Made by a program: the position numbers and the translations under genes. The notes below the pieces were generated by a model, which was not told where the DNA came from, did no database searches, and saw only the letters and a program-made list of their open reading frames with translations. Positions 20,206-32,200 of a stretch of DNA of 64,000 nucleotides are shown here, piece by piece. How positions within the stretch are numbered: position 1 is the stretch's first letter; each line of letters begins with the position of its first letter. Origin of the DNA: Lampris incognitus (lineage: Eukaryota > Chordata > Actinopteri > Lampriformes > Lampridae); contig NC_079219.1 of NCBI RefSeq assembly GCF_029633865.1, positions 13,006,137-13,070,136 on the forward strand. Reading direction: 5' to 3'.

Positions 20206-23200
20206 ATGGCTGATATCTCTCTCCCACCACCTGCCCCCTTCCTGGCATTACCTGGCGAGCCCCCGGTACCATGGATTCGCTGGCTACATAGTTTTGAAAA
20301 TTACATCATCGCCTCAGGGCTCGACGACGTGAGCCAGGCTAGGAAGACGGCTCTGTTGCTTCACTGCTTGGGAGCAGAGGGTCATCGTGTGCTCGGGTCT
20401 CTGGGGAACGTCACAAGCTTTGCCGAAGCTGTGGGACTTATGAGCACCCATTTCGCTGCTCCACAGAGTGCCCTCCTTCGGCGATTTATATTCCGTCAGC
20501 GACACCAACTGCCTGGTGAGTCTGTGCGGCAGTACGTAGCTAATTTGCGAGGGCTAGCTAGCTCATGCAAGTTTGGCGCGCTTCAGGACGAGATGGTTCG
20601 CGACCAGCTAATCGAACACACAAACAACGCAAAGGTGCGTGAGACTCTCCTGCTGGAAAAAGACGATCTGCTGCTGTCCAGAGCAATTACCATCGCACTA
20701 CAGGTTGAGGGAGCATCTGAGTGTGCTGCTATGCTAAATACACAGCAAGTGGCCACCTCCAGTCAAGCTGCCAACGACTCCTCCCTCTACTCACGGCTGC
20801 CCCTCGGGACTCAACCCAACCAGAGCGAGGCGGGCGCCGACTCCACTGGGGACGTCTTGCAACTGCAACGACGGCGTTCTCGGCCCCGCCCTCAACAGTC
20901 CTGTGGTAACTGTGGGTCTCGGTCTCATGTTTCAAGGGCTCAGAACTGCCCTGCCCGTGGCCAGACATGCCGTAGCTGCGGTAAGCACAATCACTTTGCC
21001 AACGTCTGTCGATCTTCCCCGGCTGGGTCAGAGGGCCACACCCCCCAGTCTTCAACCGCCGTCATTCACAAGGTGAGCTCTGGGCCAGTGTCATTCAAAT
21101 CATGCACAGTCAACATTAATGATGTGTGCATCCCCCTGCTGTTGGACACCGGTGCAAGTGTGTCTCTCCTGAATGTTGATACCTACAGTCAATTTTTCGG
21201 TTCACTGCCACTGTCCGCACCCTCAGCTGTCCTCTGTGGGTATGGTGACTCCAAAATCGATCTGGTTGGCTCTCTCCAACTGACTGTCCGCTATGGAACC
21301 AAGCTGGTGCCCAATGCAGTTTTTCATGCGGCACGCCGTGGGGCCAACCTGATGGGCCTGGACCTGTTCTCCGCTCTGGGGTTCTCCCTCTTAGACACAA
21401 GGGGGGCAGCAATCCTGACTGTTGCCACACCTTGGCAGCAGAAGTGGCCATCGCTGTTTATGGGGCTGGGCTGCCTCTCCGCCTTCACCCATCAACCTCT
21501 CCTCAACCCTGCTGTGAAATCTGTCATCCAACCACTGCGCCGCATCCCGTTGGCTCTCCGTGATGGGGTCTCCGCCGAGCTGCAACAACTGCTGGAAGCT
21601 GGCATCATTGAACCGGTGGACGCGTCACCTTGGGTCTCAAACCTCGTGGTGGCTAAGAAGAAGTCGGGGGGCCTGCGTGTCTGCGTCGATCTACGTGCAG
21701 TAAATAAGGCAGTGGTCCCTGATAAGTATCCACTGCCCACCTCAAAAGAACTCACTGCTCAGTTCTATGGCTCTGAGGTGTTCTCCAAGCTCGACCTCAG
21801 ACAGGGGTACTTACAGGTGCCCCCCCACCCCAGCAGCCGAAACCTCACAGCCTTTGTGACACATGCAGGAGTGTTTCGCTACACCAGGATACCTTTCGGT
21901 CTCAGCTCCGCCCCTAGCTGCTTCCAGAAAATCATGGTCTCCGTGCTGGCTGGCATACTGGGCGTGGCCATTTATCTGGACGATATAGTGGTACACGGGC
22001 CCACCAGTGAAATCCACGACAAGCGCCTTAACATGGTCTTCGCAGCCCTGTCCAAGCACAAGTTAACTCTCAATGCTGAGAAATGTGTCCTCTCTGTGCC
22101 AGCCATTGACTTCGTGGGGTTCCGGCTGTCAGCGAGCGGTGTAACTCCACTACAATCCAACGTGGACGCCATTCAGGCCATCCCTGAGCCCAGCTCGGCC
22201 GCCCAGGTTGCCTCCTTCCTGGGTATGACAAGTTACTACCTGAGGTTTCTTCCCCAGTACTCTGCGACCACAGCCCCCCTGCGCCAGCTGCTGCGTAAGG
22301 ACGAGCCATGGGTGTGGTCAAAGGCATGCAGTGACGCTGTGCGTGATCTCAAGACTCAACTGACTTCACCACCAGTGTTGGCTCACTTCGACATCTCCAG
22401 CTCCACCTTTGTGACCTGTGACGCATCAGCCACAGCGATAGGGGCTGTGCTGTCTCAAACCCAGAACGGTGTGGAGAAGCCCATTGCCTTCGCCTCCCGT
22501 GCCCTCAACCTGACCGAGCAGCGGTACTCCGTGGGTGAGCGTGAGGCGTTAGCCTGTATCTGGGCTTGTGAAAGGTGGCACCTCTACCTCTATGGCCGCT
22601 CCTTCACCCTCAGGACAGATCACCAGGCCCTGACAGCGCTGCTGTCCACATCTGGGACAGGCCACAAACCCCTGAGGCTGCACCGCTGGTCTGACCGCCT
22701 CCGCCAGTACAACTTCAGCCTGCAGTTCACCCCAGGCAGAGACAATGTTGTCGCCGACCTGCTCTCTCGCTCTGTCTCCACCCCAGCTCCACAGACGGAC
22801 ACTGACTGTGTGGAAAAGGACATTGTCCAAATGCTACACACACCCCTCCAGGCCACTGTCTCTCTGCAGGAGCTGAGGGCAGCCTCCGAACAGGACCCTG
22901 TCCTCTCCCAGCTCCGCACCTACATCCAGAACGGCTGGCCTCACAAGGTCCCAGAGGAGCTGGCTGCGTTCGCCCGAGTCAGACAGGAGCTCTCCTGCTG
23001 GAACGACACCTGCGTGGCACGTGGGTTTTGCACAGTGGTCCCAGCTGCTCTCCGTGCACGTGTTTTGAATACGGCGCATGAAGGCCACCTGGGCATTGTG
23101 AAACTGAAACAGCGCTGCCGAGACCTGGTGTGGTGGCCGGGGATAGACAGAGATATTGAGGCTCTGGTGAAGGACTGTTCTGCCTGCCTTGTGAGTGGCA

Positions 23201-24243
23201 AGACTGGCCACCAGGCTCCCCCACCCCTGCAACCTCTCACCTGGCCCTCTCAGCCCTGGGAACACCTGCAGTTGGACATTTGTGGTGAGATCCATTGAGT
23301 TCCCCACCACCAACGCTTCATGGTGGTCGCCTACGATCTACACTCAAAATGGCCTGAACTCACCACTTCCGGCACTGTGACCTCACAGATCATCATCGAC
23401 TTCCTGGACTCTCTTTTCTCTCGCTGGGGCCTCCCAAAGGCCATCACCACTGACAACGGCCCTCAGCTGGTCTCTGCTGAGTTCACTGCTTATCTCGAAA
23501 GCAAGGGCATCCGTCATATACGCACTGCGTACTACCACCCCCAGGCCAATGGCGGCGTTGAACGTTTTCACCAGTCACTGAAGAACGGCCTCAGAGCACA
23601 CATGGCCCAAGGGTGCTCTTTCACGCAGGCCATCCGTCACACTCTGTTGCACTATCGGGCCACACAGCACTCGGCCACAGGCGTCTCCCCAGCCTCTCTC
23701 ATGCTAGGCCGGGAACTGTGCATGCCCCTTGACAGGCTCCGCCCCTCCACACCTCAGGCACCTCCCTCTGGGGTCAGAGCCTCAGTCACTCGTCAGCAGA
23801 CGCGGATGAAGCAACGGTTTGACCAGTCAAAACGAACCAGGGTGCCAGACATCAATGTGTCAGACTGGGTCAGGGTCCGCAGGCCCCACAGGGACAATAA
23901 AATGGCTTCATACTGGTCCTCTCCTCTCCAAGTCACCCGTCAGCTGGGCCCAGCCACTTACCTCCTCAGCGATGGCACTCGGTGGCACTCCAGTCGTCTA
24001 CGGAAGGTGTCAGCTCCGCCACACACAGCTGGTGACACAACCATAGCCATTCCCTCAGCATGGCGAGACGCCCCGGGGCTTCATGCAGCTCCTACACGGG
24101 CCCCAGACATTTCTGGGCCTCAGCTTCCCCTGCCATCTCCCTCCCCACCTCGGCCTGCCCAGCCTCAGGCCGCCCCGCGACCTGTTCGCACACGTTTACG
24201 CCCTGGCCACCTAGAGGACTTTGTGTCAACCTTTCATGTTTGA
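20206..24243 (+). pseudogene. Gypsy-2 gag-pol, one stop codon from open
   Basis: A single frame of about 1345 codons fuses gag and pol. Order by residue: gag ~1-220; two zinc knuckles ~232-268 (CGNCGSRSH..., CRSCGKHNHFANVC); protease LLDTGAS ~312; reverse transcriptase YLDDIVVHG ~589; RNase H CDASATAIGAVL ~738; integrase zinc region and core with TDNGPQLV and PQANGGVERFH. One in-frame TGA at 23296-23298, just after the first integrase core Asp (DICGEIH), is a probable GGA-to-TGA change and splits the frame. Start is ATG at 20206, only 12 bases past the LTR; upstream TTG is part of the primer site. Confidence 0.93.
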
Positions 24244-24267
24244 AATCCTGCCGGGGGGGGGGGGGAA

Positions 24268-24467
24268 TGTTATGTATGCACACATCGACAGTGCTGCATT
24301 TGATTTGGTGCTGTTCTATTGTGCTGGGATCGATTGGTGATGCCTGCGGGCTCTGGGTTGTTTGATCGGGTCTGCCTTTGATGCTGTGTCAGTCTAAATA
24401 AAGAATGCCACGGAGAGGTTGTGTCGAGCGACAGCGCTGTGTCCTGACGTGATTTAAAAATACAATA
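24268..24467 (+). repeat. Gypsy-2 3' LTR
   Basis: 200 bp, one mismatch to the 5' LTR; preceded by the G-rich polypurine tract at 24252-24267. Confidence 0.95.
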
Positions 24468-24582
24468 TAGTCCTGTTTAACTCATTATAACACTTACAAC
24501 ACTTCTCCCCCCTTAAGCTAAAATTCCCCTGTTGACAGAAGTGTATCGTGGACAGACATATAACAACAGAAATCTTGTATAC

Positions 24583-24739
24583 TGTAGCGAATTCGGGGGA
24601 CAACGCAACCACAGAAACTGCCGCGGCCGGGAAGCGAACCCGCATCGCCCACACCGCGGGAGACATCGCTAACCGCTGGACTAAAGGCTCAGGCCCACCA
24701 GCCAGTGGCCAGCGTGTCTTCTTATCCATGCACGTTATA
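24583..24739 (-). repeat. Solo TRIM LTR with tRNA-like core
   Basis: Matches the LTRs at 4171 and 4456 (TGTAGCGAATTCGGGGGACA...CATGCACGTTATA). Minus strand retains the A and B box region. No partner LTR or internal region beside it. Confidence 0.75.
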
Positions 24740-24774
24740 CTACCTTCAAACTTGTTAGCGTAGGCCCGTGAACA

Positions 24775-25230
24775 TAAACAATAACCGTGAAGACGTTTCG
24801 CCTCTCATCCAAGAGGCTTCATCAGTTCGTGCCTTTCTGACTAGACTAAGCTAGTCTGACTGGCTGGTGATGAGACTCAATTATTTATCCTCCTTGGAGT
24901 CGTTATCAGAGCTATTGATGTGCATGGCTCTTTGTGATCTGATGTTAAGCAGCGACGGGCGTTGGGGGTGTTCGTCTCGACGTCGTTGGTGCTCCATTCA
25001 GTGGTCATGTGAGTCGCTGGAGCCGTTAGTGACCGACTGTTGTTCTTGGAGGCTGGGCTTCTTGAGTCTCCTGGGTAGAGATGAAAGGGCGGCATTGTAA
25101 GTGGGAGATAGGTGGTGACGCAGACCTCCTCCTCTGTTGAGGGATGTTTTTTCCAGGTTCGCATAGATGGCTTCCTTCACCCCTCTTTCAAACCATCTGT
25201 CCAAAATGTGTACGTAGAAAGTATGTTTGA
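24775..25230 (-). mobile_element. Penelope-like element fragment (second family)
   Basis: Left part carries GAAGACGTTTCGCCTCTCAT as in the palindrome at 17417. Within it, the minus frame 25204-24998 reads RWFERGVKEAIYANLEK then RGGGLRHHLSPTYNAALSSL, the conserved end of Penelope-like GIY-YIG domains. The rest of the element is missing. Confidence 0.78.
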
Positions 25231-25430
25231 CAGAATTAGAAGAAACAGATGCTGTTCCCGTATTATTATTTTTTTCAATTTAAATTAATTTATAAAAGTA
25301 AATTCCAAAGCAGACAAGACAAGACAAGACGCTGCAGCAGATTCTCTCCTACACTTAAGAGTGGTGTGAAAAACTGAGACCATTTATTAACCAAAAGAAA
25401 CTGAAATTTTTCATTTGTTAGGCGGTTGCG

Positions 25431-25754
25431 GTGTGTGTGTGTGTGTGTGTGTGTAAGGGGGGGAGGGGTGGTAAAAAAGTAGGTGTTTTGATTCCAGGAA
25501 ATGATTTAGTTCATCTGCAATTTAATTTTAGTCTGACCAGCAGAGGTCCCACTAAACTGAGCATTTTGTCGTTAAGTACAGCAGACAATGTGTTGCTTGT
25601 GAGTTGCCAGCATCACAGATCTTTTTGCAAGACACATCGAGCTCTGATAAACCAGACAGCAGCAAGAAAGGTTTTGGTGAGTCTTCATGAGCAGTACATT
25701 GCATACAGAACACAATCTTACACATCGGATGTTAAGGTGGTGTGATGTTGTTAT

Positions 25755-25823
<69 letters not shown>
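25431..25823. repeat. GT, CA and TA microsatellites of block B
   Basis: (GT)n 25431-25454, (CA)n 25754-25779 and (TA)n 25779-25823; the intervening DNA is the 5' flank shared with block A. Confidence 0.9.
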
Positions 25824-25825
<2 letters not shown>

Positions 25826-26256
25826 GTGTTATACATCAGATGTTGTCTCAGCATATCTGATTTCTGTTTTTGATTTATCCCTCAAAGATGACTGACTGCT
25901 CTGTAAAAACAGTGGCTGAGATGGTTCAGAAAAGCCAGAATCAAGGCTGATCACCACAGATTAGTGGATCTGTGCTCTGTGTAATTTATTATTGTGGGAC
26001 CTGAAACAAATGTATTACCACAGTTACCACTGTAGCTACAATAGCTTTCATTCCGTAGCCCAGAACTGTGTTGCTTCCTCTGATGTGGCCATGTATGAGG
26101 ACATTGACATTTTGGTTTAGTCCCATTGTGTATATTTGTTTTCCTATATATTCACCTTCTTGAAGTTGTGTTTGTGATTTTTCTTTTTCTTTTTTCTGAA
26201 ATTCCAGAGAAAACATTCCTACAGTATATTGAATCGAGCGCACAAGTTAGAGAAGT

Positions 26257-29200
26257 ATGGACAAAGGAAGGAGGCTGACAATATTCTGGCTGTGTTTAGA
26301 AGGTAAAATAACTGGTTATCCCTGGTCAGTGCAGTTCTAACCAGAACATCTATATAAATTGAAAATCCCTTATTTTGTGCAATTTTTTTTCCAGCTATTA
26401 GCAGCCCTATATTTTCTGAAGAATGGAGGGCTGACGTCGTTGAAAAGCTGGACACCTTTATTGGCTCCTGCGTTGTGGTGCCTTGCACTTTCACATATCC
26501 TGGGGAGAAGTTGCCGTCCTCCAAACTCAGAGGAATCTGGCATTTTCTTAATGATCGAATGAAAAATATATATCATCCGGATAACCTGAATGTCATGGAA
26601 AACTTCAGGGGTCGCACAGAGTTGGTGGGCCGTTTGGGGGATGGAAACTGCACTTTGAAGATGGTGGATGTAAAAGATCATGACAACGGCCCTTTCTGTT
26701 TCCGAGTAGAGATACCAGAGAAGGACAAGTTCTCCTACGTAGAACATTCTGCCCGCTTGACCATACTTCGTATGTTTCATTTTTCAGTGTATAGTTGTAC
26801 ACCATATGTTATCAACCTGCGCTATTTTCAAGGGAACTGCTTCATTTCTAATTTTTCCCTACTTCAATTTTCAGCTCATCCTCCAAAGCCTACACTGATT
26901 TTCTCAAAGAAAGTCATTCAGGGTCATCCATACAATGCAATGTGTTCAGTCATCCATACCTGCCCTTCTCATATGCCCACAATAACATGGAGTAAGAGCT
27001 CCTCGGATGAGCCTCTTGAGGCTCATAAATACCATGGCTCTGGGAACTGGGAGACACAATCGATCCTGACGTTCATACCTGAGGAGAGCGACGATCATTC
27101 GGAGATCATCTGCACAGTCAGATTTTATGGAGGGATGAACTCATCTCAAACATTTCAGCTCTTTGTGAAACGTGAGACTTCCTTATAATTGTTGTTTATT
27201 TATTCTGTCTACCATGTACTGCAGTACATTGTGTTTAGTGGAACCTTTATTGCTAATTTGCTAGGTATGGCCAAAATGATGGAAAAGTTTAACCACGGAA
27301 GCTCTCCATACAAAAAGGCGTTGTTTGTTGAGCATTAATTTGAGATTCATTGGCGCTGAATCGAGCTAGTGGTCCCCACAGAGGGCACGGAAAGTTCTTG
27401 GCACCCGAACATGACTTTTAAACTCACTGCCTCTACCTGCAAGACATGTGGTCATCCAATGTTTTCAGGAGTATGACAATGATGCAGACTATTGTACAGT
27501 CCTTGATATGCAGTTGTCAAGTGAGAATTAATGGAAAATGAGCAGAGGGCAGTCTTCTTTTTTTTTGGTCCTTTAATCAGATGAAACCTGGATAACAGAT
27601 ATTATCTGGTCTCTTCTGACTGTTTGCAGGTAAGGAGAATTATTTGCACATCATCATTCCTGTCGTGGTTGGGATTACAACTGCTGCAATTTTTGGAATA
27701 TTGTGTGCTCTTGTGGTGAAAAAGTACAAGTAAGTTTACATAGAATATTGTTTGACTTGTTTTTTTAACAGAGTGAAAAACAGCTAACAGTTAGACACAT
27801 ACTGAAACATTGGAGTGGTAAATATAGTTTATTTTCTATTTTTGTGTAGAACACGTATTGCAGAACTCCAGCGTGGAAATGGCAGGTAAGTACAAAAATG
27901 TTGTGGTGCATATTCAGTTTGTAGTGTTACGCCAATGGGCTTTTTACATCCTTATCATGATTCATTTTGTGATCTGACGTTTACTAATGCTTCAAATATT
28001 TCTTAGCATGTGGAATCGGCTTTCCAGACTGTCCCGCAGGTGAGAAAGAGCCGCTGGTTTTTGGATCAAATTTATTAAGTTGTATTTGGCCACTGATTCC
28101 ATTTTGCCCCATTCACTGGAGTAGGGTTTTAGAGTATGCAGGATGGAGTGAGCTTAATATGTAAAATAAATAAATACAAATACAATGTTAACTCGTATTT
28201 GTGCAATCCCAGGTTTCGTTCTGGTGGCCCTGCACCATCAATTCATCGTGAACAAAGGCAAGTGACATTTCACGAGTTTATGACTACTTAATGGAAATGG
28301 ACTGATCAATTTTGCAACTTCCTCTCATAACAGAACCATCCGTGGGATTACAATTTACATATGTCTACCAGTGTGAAGTCTGGTGGAATGGATAAGATCT
28401 ATTGTTTTATATACACAGCAAGAACACATTTGCATGTTTTCTGTTCCCTTTTTTACTAGGGGGAAGTCTATTTGGAGCAGATTTTCAAAAACGTATGGCA
28501 GTATGGCAGTGTATATTACTCAAAGGTTGAATCTGTTCACCTGCATACAACATTTATTGACAGATACGTTTCATGACTCATCTAAGTGAGCTCTTCAGTC
28601 CAAACTGGCTGCAGGTACCCCCACCCTTATAAACAATAGTTGCATAACGACCGAACCCAACAGCCAGTTTCATATCCAAATATGGGCATGACTATTAACT
28701 ACAAATTCAATGGCCATGTGTACTATTCACAGAGGATTTGGGAATATTTGCAATCACAGCATTGCAAAATGGTGACAGATGTATTCTTAGGCCCCTCCTC
28801 AGTTCAGGGATGGTCGTTCCCTCTTAACATAGATGGCCTCTTTGACTCTCCGTTCAAACCAGCGTTCCTCCCTATCAAGGATGTGCACATCCTTATCCTT
28901 GAAAGAGTGGCCACTGGGCTATATATGGCTGTAGACTGCGGTGTCCTGGCCTGACGCGTTAGCTCTCCTGTGCTGTACCATCCTCTTGGTCAGCGTCTGT
29001 TTGATTTCCCCGATGAACAAGTCACAGCAATCCTCCCGGCACTTAACAGCATACATCTGTCGCCATCTTACAATGCTCTCATTGCAAACGTCCCCAAATC
29101 CTCTTTGAATAGAACACATCGCCATTGAAACTCGAGTTAATGGTCACACCCATATTTGCATATCGTCACCTTCTTAAAATAATGGCCTAAGTCATATTTT

Positions 29201-32200
29201 CAAGTTTTTCAAAAAACAGAATAAACTGAAACTGAAACAAAATTTGTCAGTTTATTATGGCAGGGAAGGAGCCTGAGCTGGTGCAAGAGGTGGAGCGGTA
29301 CCAACTAGACATAGAATAAACTGAAACTGAAACGAAATTTGTCAGTTTATTCTGTTTTTTGAAAAACTTGGAAATATGACTTAGGCCATTATTTTAAGAA
29401 GGCGACGATATGAAACTGACTGAAGAGGTCACTTAGATGAGTGATGAAACGTTTCTGTCAATAAACGTATCCAGATGAACTGATTCAACCTTCTTTGATT
29501 TTCTTACCTGGATTATTGAGCATAGTACATAAAGACAGTGTAGTGTGGTGGACACGTATTGGGGACAGAATTCACCCCAGGAACTAAGGGTTAAGTCAGG
29601 GTTGCCCTGGCAGGTTAACGCAGGGTTAAGTTATGGTTGTCCAGCCAGTTTTCTGGTTATTCCTGCCGCCTCCGCTCAGTCGAGCTGTGGTTTTGTTGTC
29701 TCTCTGATTTACTGTGGATTAAAGAAAGTTGCCTACACGGCTAAAGTGTGAACCTACGGTCTTCTCCGTTCCTTCGGCTCTACACTGGTGACCCCGACGT
29801 CGGTTTTCGGATAAGTTTTCTGAAACCACACACATTATGGCTACGAACGCCGTTGCAATTAAACTGCCGGAGTTTTGGGAGTCTTCCGCGGCTACATGGT
29901 TCGCGCAGGCTGAGGCACAGTTCGCGCTCAGAGACATAACAGCAGACGAGACCAGGTGCTACTACGTAGTGGCAGCGCTGGGGGGCGCTACGGCTTCCAG
30001 GATAAGCGGTTTCATAACCAACCCACCGGCCGATGGTAAATACGCCGCACTTAAAAATCTCCTCCTTGAAACTTTTGAACTGTCAACAACGGAGAGAGCA
30101 CGTCGCCTCTTCGCAATTCAGGGCTTGGGAGATGGCAAACCATCGGAGCTAATGAGCAGGATGTTAAACCTACTGGGTCAAGAAAAGCCATGTTTCCTGT
30201 TTATGGAGCTGTTTCTGCGCAACATGCCGCCCCACGTCCAGACTGCGCTCGCTAACTCCACCATCACTGATCCCCGTGAGCTGGCAAAGGAGGCTGACCA
30301 ATTCTTCGTCGCTACACAACGTTCCTCCCATGCCGTGGTGCTGGCTCCTACCGTCACTAGCCCCCCGCCGACATCGCGGGCGTGGCCCGACGGTGGCGCC
30401 ACAGCATCAGACCGCTACAAGCCCTCTGGACTCTGTATGTACCACGCTCGATTTGGTGCGAAAGCTAAACGGTGCCGTTCCCCCTGCAACTACAGGCCGA
30501 CGGGAAACGAGAGGGCCAACACTCAGTTGTGGCCATGAGTGTTGGCGATACGAGCAGGCTACTCTTCATCCTCGACACCATCTCCGGTCGGCGATTTCTT
30601 TGTGACACGGGCGCACAGAGAAGCGTGCTCCCTGCTACTGACGTCGACATCATGGGCGGGGAGCGGGGCCCCCAGTTGGCGACGGCTGACGGCAGCCCTA
30701 TCCACACCTACGGCGTGCGGTCTGTAGAACTGTGTTTTGGTGGACAACGTTTCACGTGGGAGTTCGTCATGGCCAATGTAACGCTTCCCCTCCTCGGAGC
30801 TGATTTTTTGTGCGCTTACGGTTTGCTGGTGGACATTCAGAACAGCCGTCTGGTCGACGCCTTAACCTTCGCGGGGGGACGCGGCCTATGCAGGTCTAGC
30901 CAACTCTCTCTCAGAGGCAGACAAGTTCAACCGCCTCCTCGCTGAGTTCCCTGACCTCACCCAGCCTCAGTGATTAAAGTGGGCCGGAGCTACCCGGATC
31001 CCGACACCGGCACTTCCCCTCCTCCCCCAAGTCAACCGGAGCTGAGATCCGGCACTCTGTAGACAGGAGTAATTTCAACCTTTTTGTCACAGTAAAATTT
31101 AAAATAAAAAACATGATGCAGCCAATTCACAAGCATTACAAAATAAATCGCAAATAAAGTCGTTCTTCTATTTTTATACTACTTTACTTTTTCTAAAAGT
31201 TTGAACGATATCGCGTCCTCACGTGACCCGCACCTGCCTGCTGTGTGGCTTCACCAGACTTGACATCAAAAGAGACTGGCTTCACACTCACGGGTCAGGG
31301 TCAGTTCACCGCACCAGGCAGACAAGACTCGAGAGAGCGTCAACCTGCTACCTGCACTATTATCCTGGATTGGGGGGCATAAAGAGTGAGTATCTTCAGT
31401 GTATTTCCAATAGTTTTGTCTAGCTCTGCTGTGGTTTTCATTCAAGCAACTAACGTTAGCGAACGTAACGTTAGCTAGCTAGCTAACTAGCTATCTTCCA
31501 CCCGGTAACGTTGCTAGCTAGTTGCTGACGTTGCTGGTGTCAGATGTATCGGCGTAGCGGTGGAGATTGATACAACTTGACACTATTAGTATCTTTAGCC
31601 TTTGGCATATTTATTTTCCATCAGGCTCATCATGCGACCATGTTGTCGCATGATCTTGAATCAACAAGTCTACCGGAACTGGTAGGCTACCAACAGAAGA
31701 AGTGGCAGTGACATCACATCCTGATGCACTGCCTAGTGTAAACATTGCCCTCTGGTGGACAAATAATATTATTGCCCTCTACTGGGCACAGGAGTTATAT
31801 CCATTACTATGAACACAATAAGTAAGGGCGTACATTATATTATAATAAAACATTCAACACCCCCACTCGCACATAGCTTATTGTGGTATAACAGTGCAAT
31901 GTAGAAAACAATAACCAAAAATATTCCCGCTATTTGGGGATTAGTTACCAAAATAACAAAAATACAATGAGTCACACCATACATGGCGTTTTAGCAGTTC
32001 AAGTACCAAACAAGTGCTGAGCAAACTTTTTAAGTTGTAGCTTTGTGGCTGGTTTGGTCATCAAGTCAGCGATCATGCTGTCAGTAGGACAGTATTCCAG
32101 AGATATCTTACCACTACTAACAGTCTCTCGTATGAAGTGATATTTAATATCAATGTGTTTACATCTTTGGCGATTAACTGGATTTCTTGCTAAAGCAATT

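Larger units (their letters stand above)
19994..24467 (+). mobile_element. Gypsy-2: complete young Ty3/gypsy element
   Basis: LTRs 19994-20193 and 24268-24467, 200 bp each, differ at one base (TTGTTTCGA against TTGTGTCGA). The 5-bp target duplication TAGTC is perfect (19989-19993, 24468-24472). A primer site TGGCGACGAGG follows the 5' LTR and a 14-G polypurine tract plus AA precedes the 3' LTR. Confidence 0.97.
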
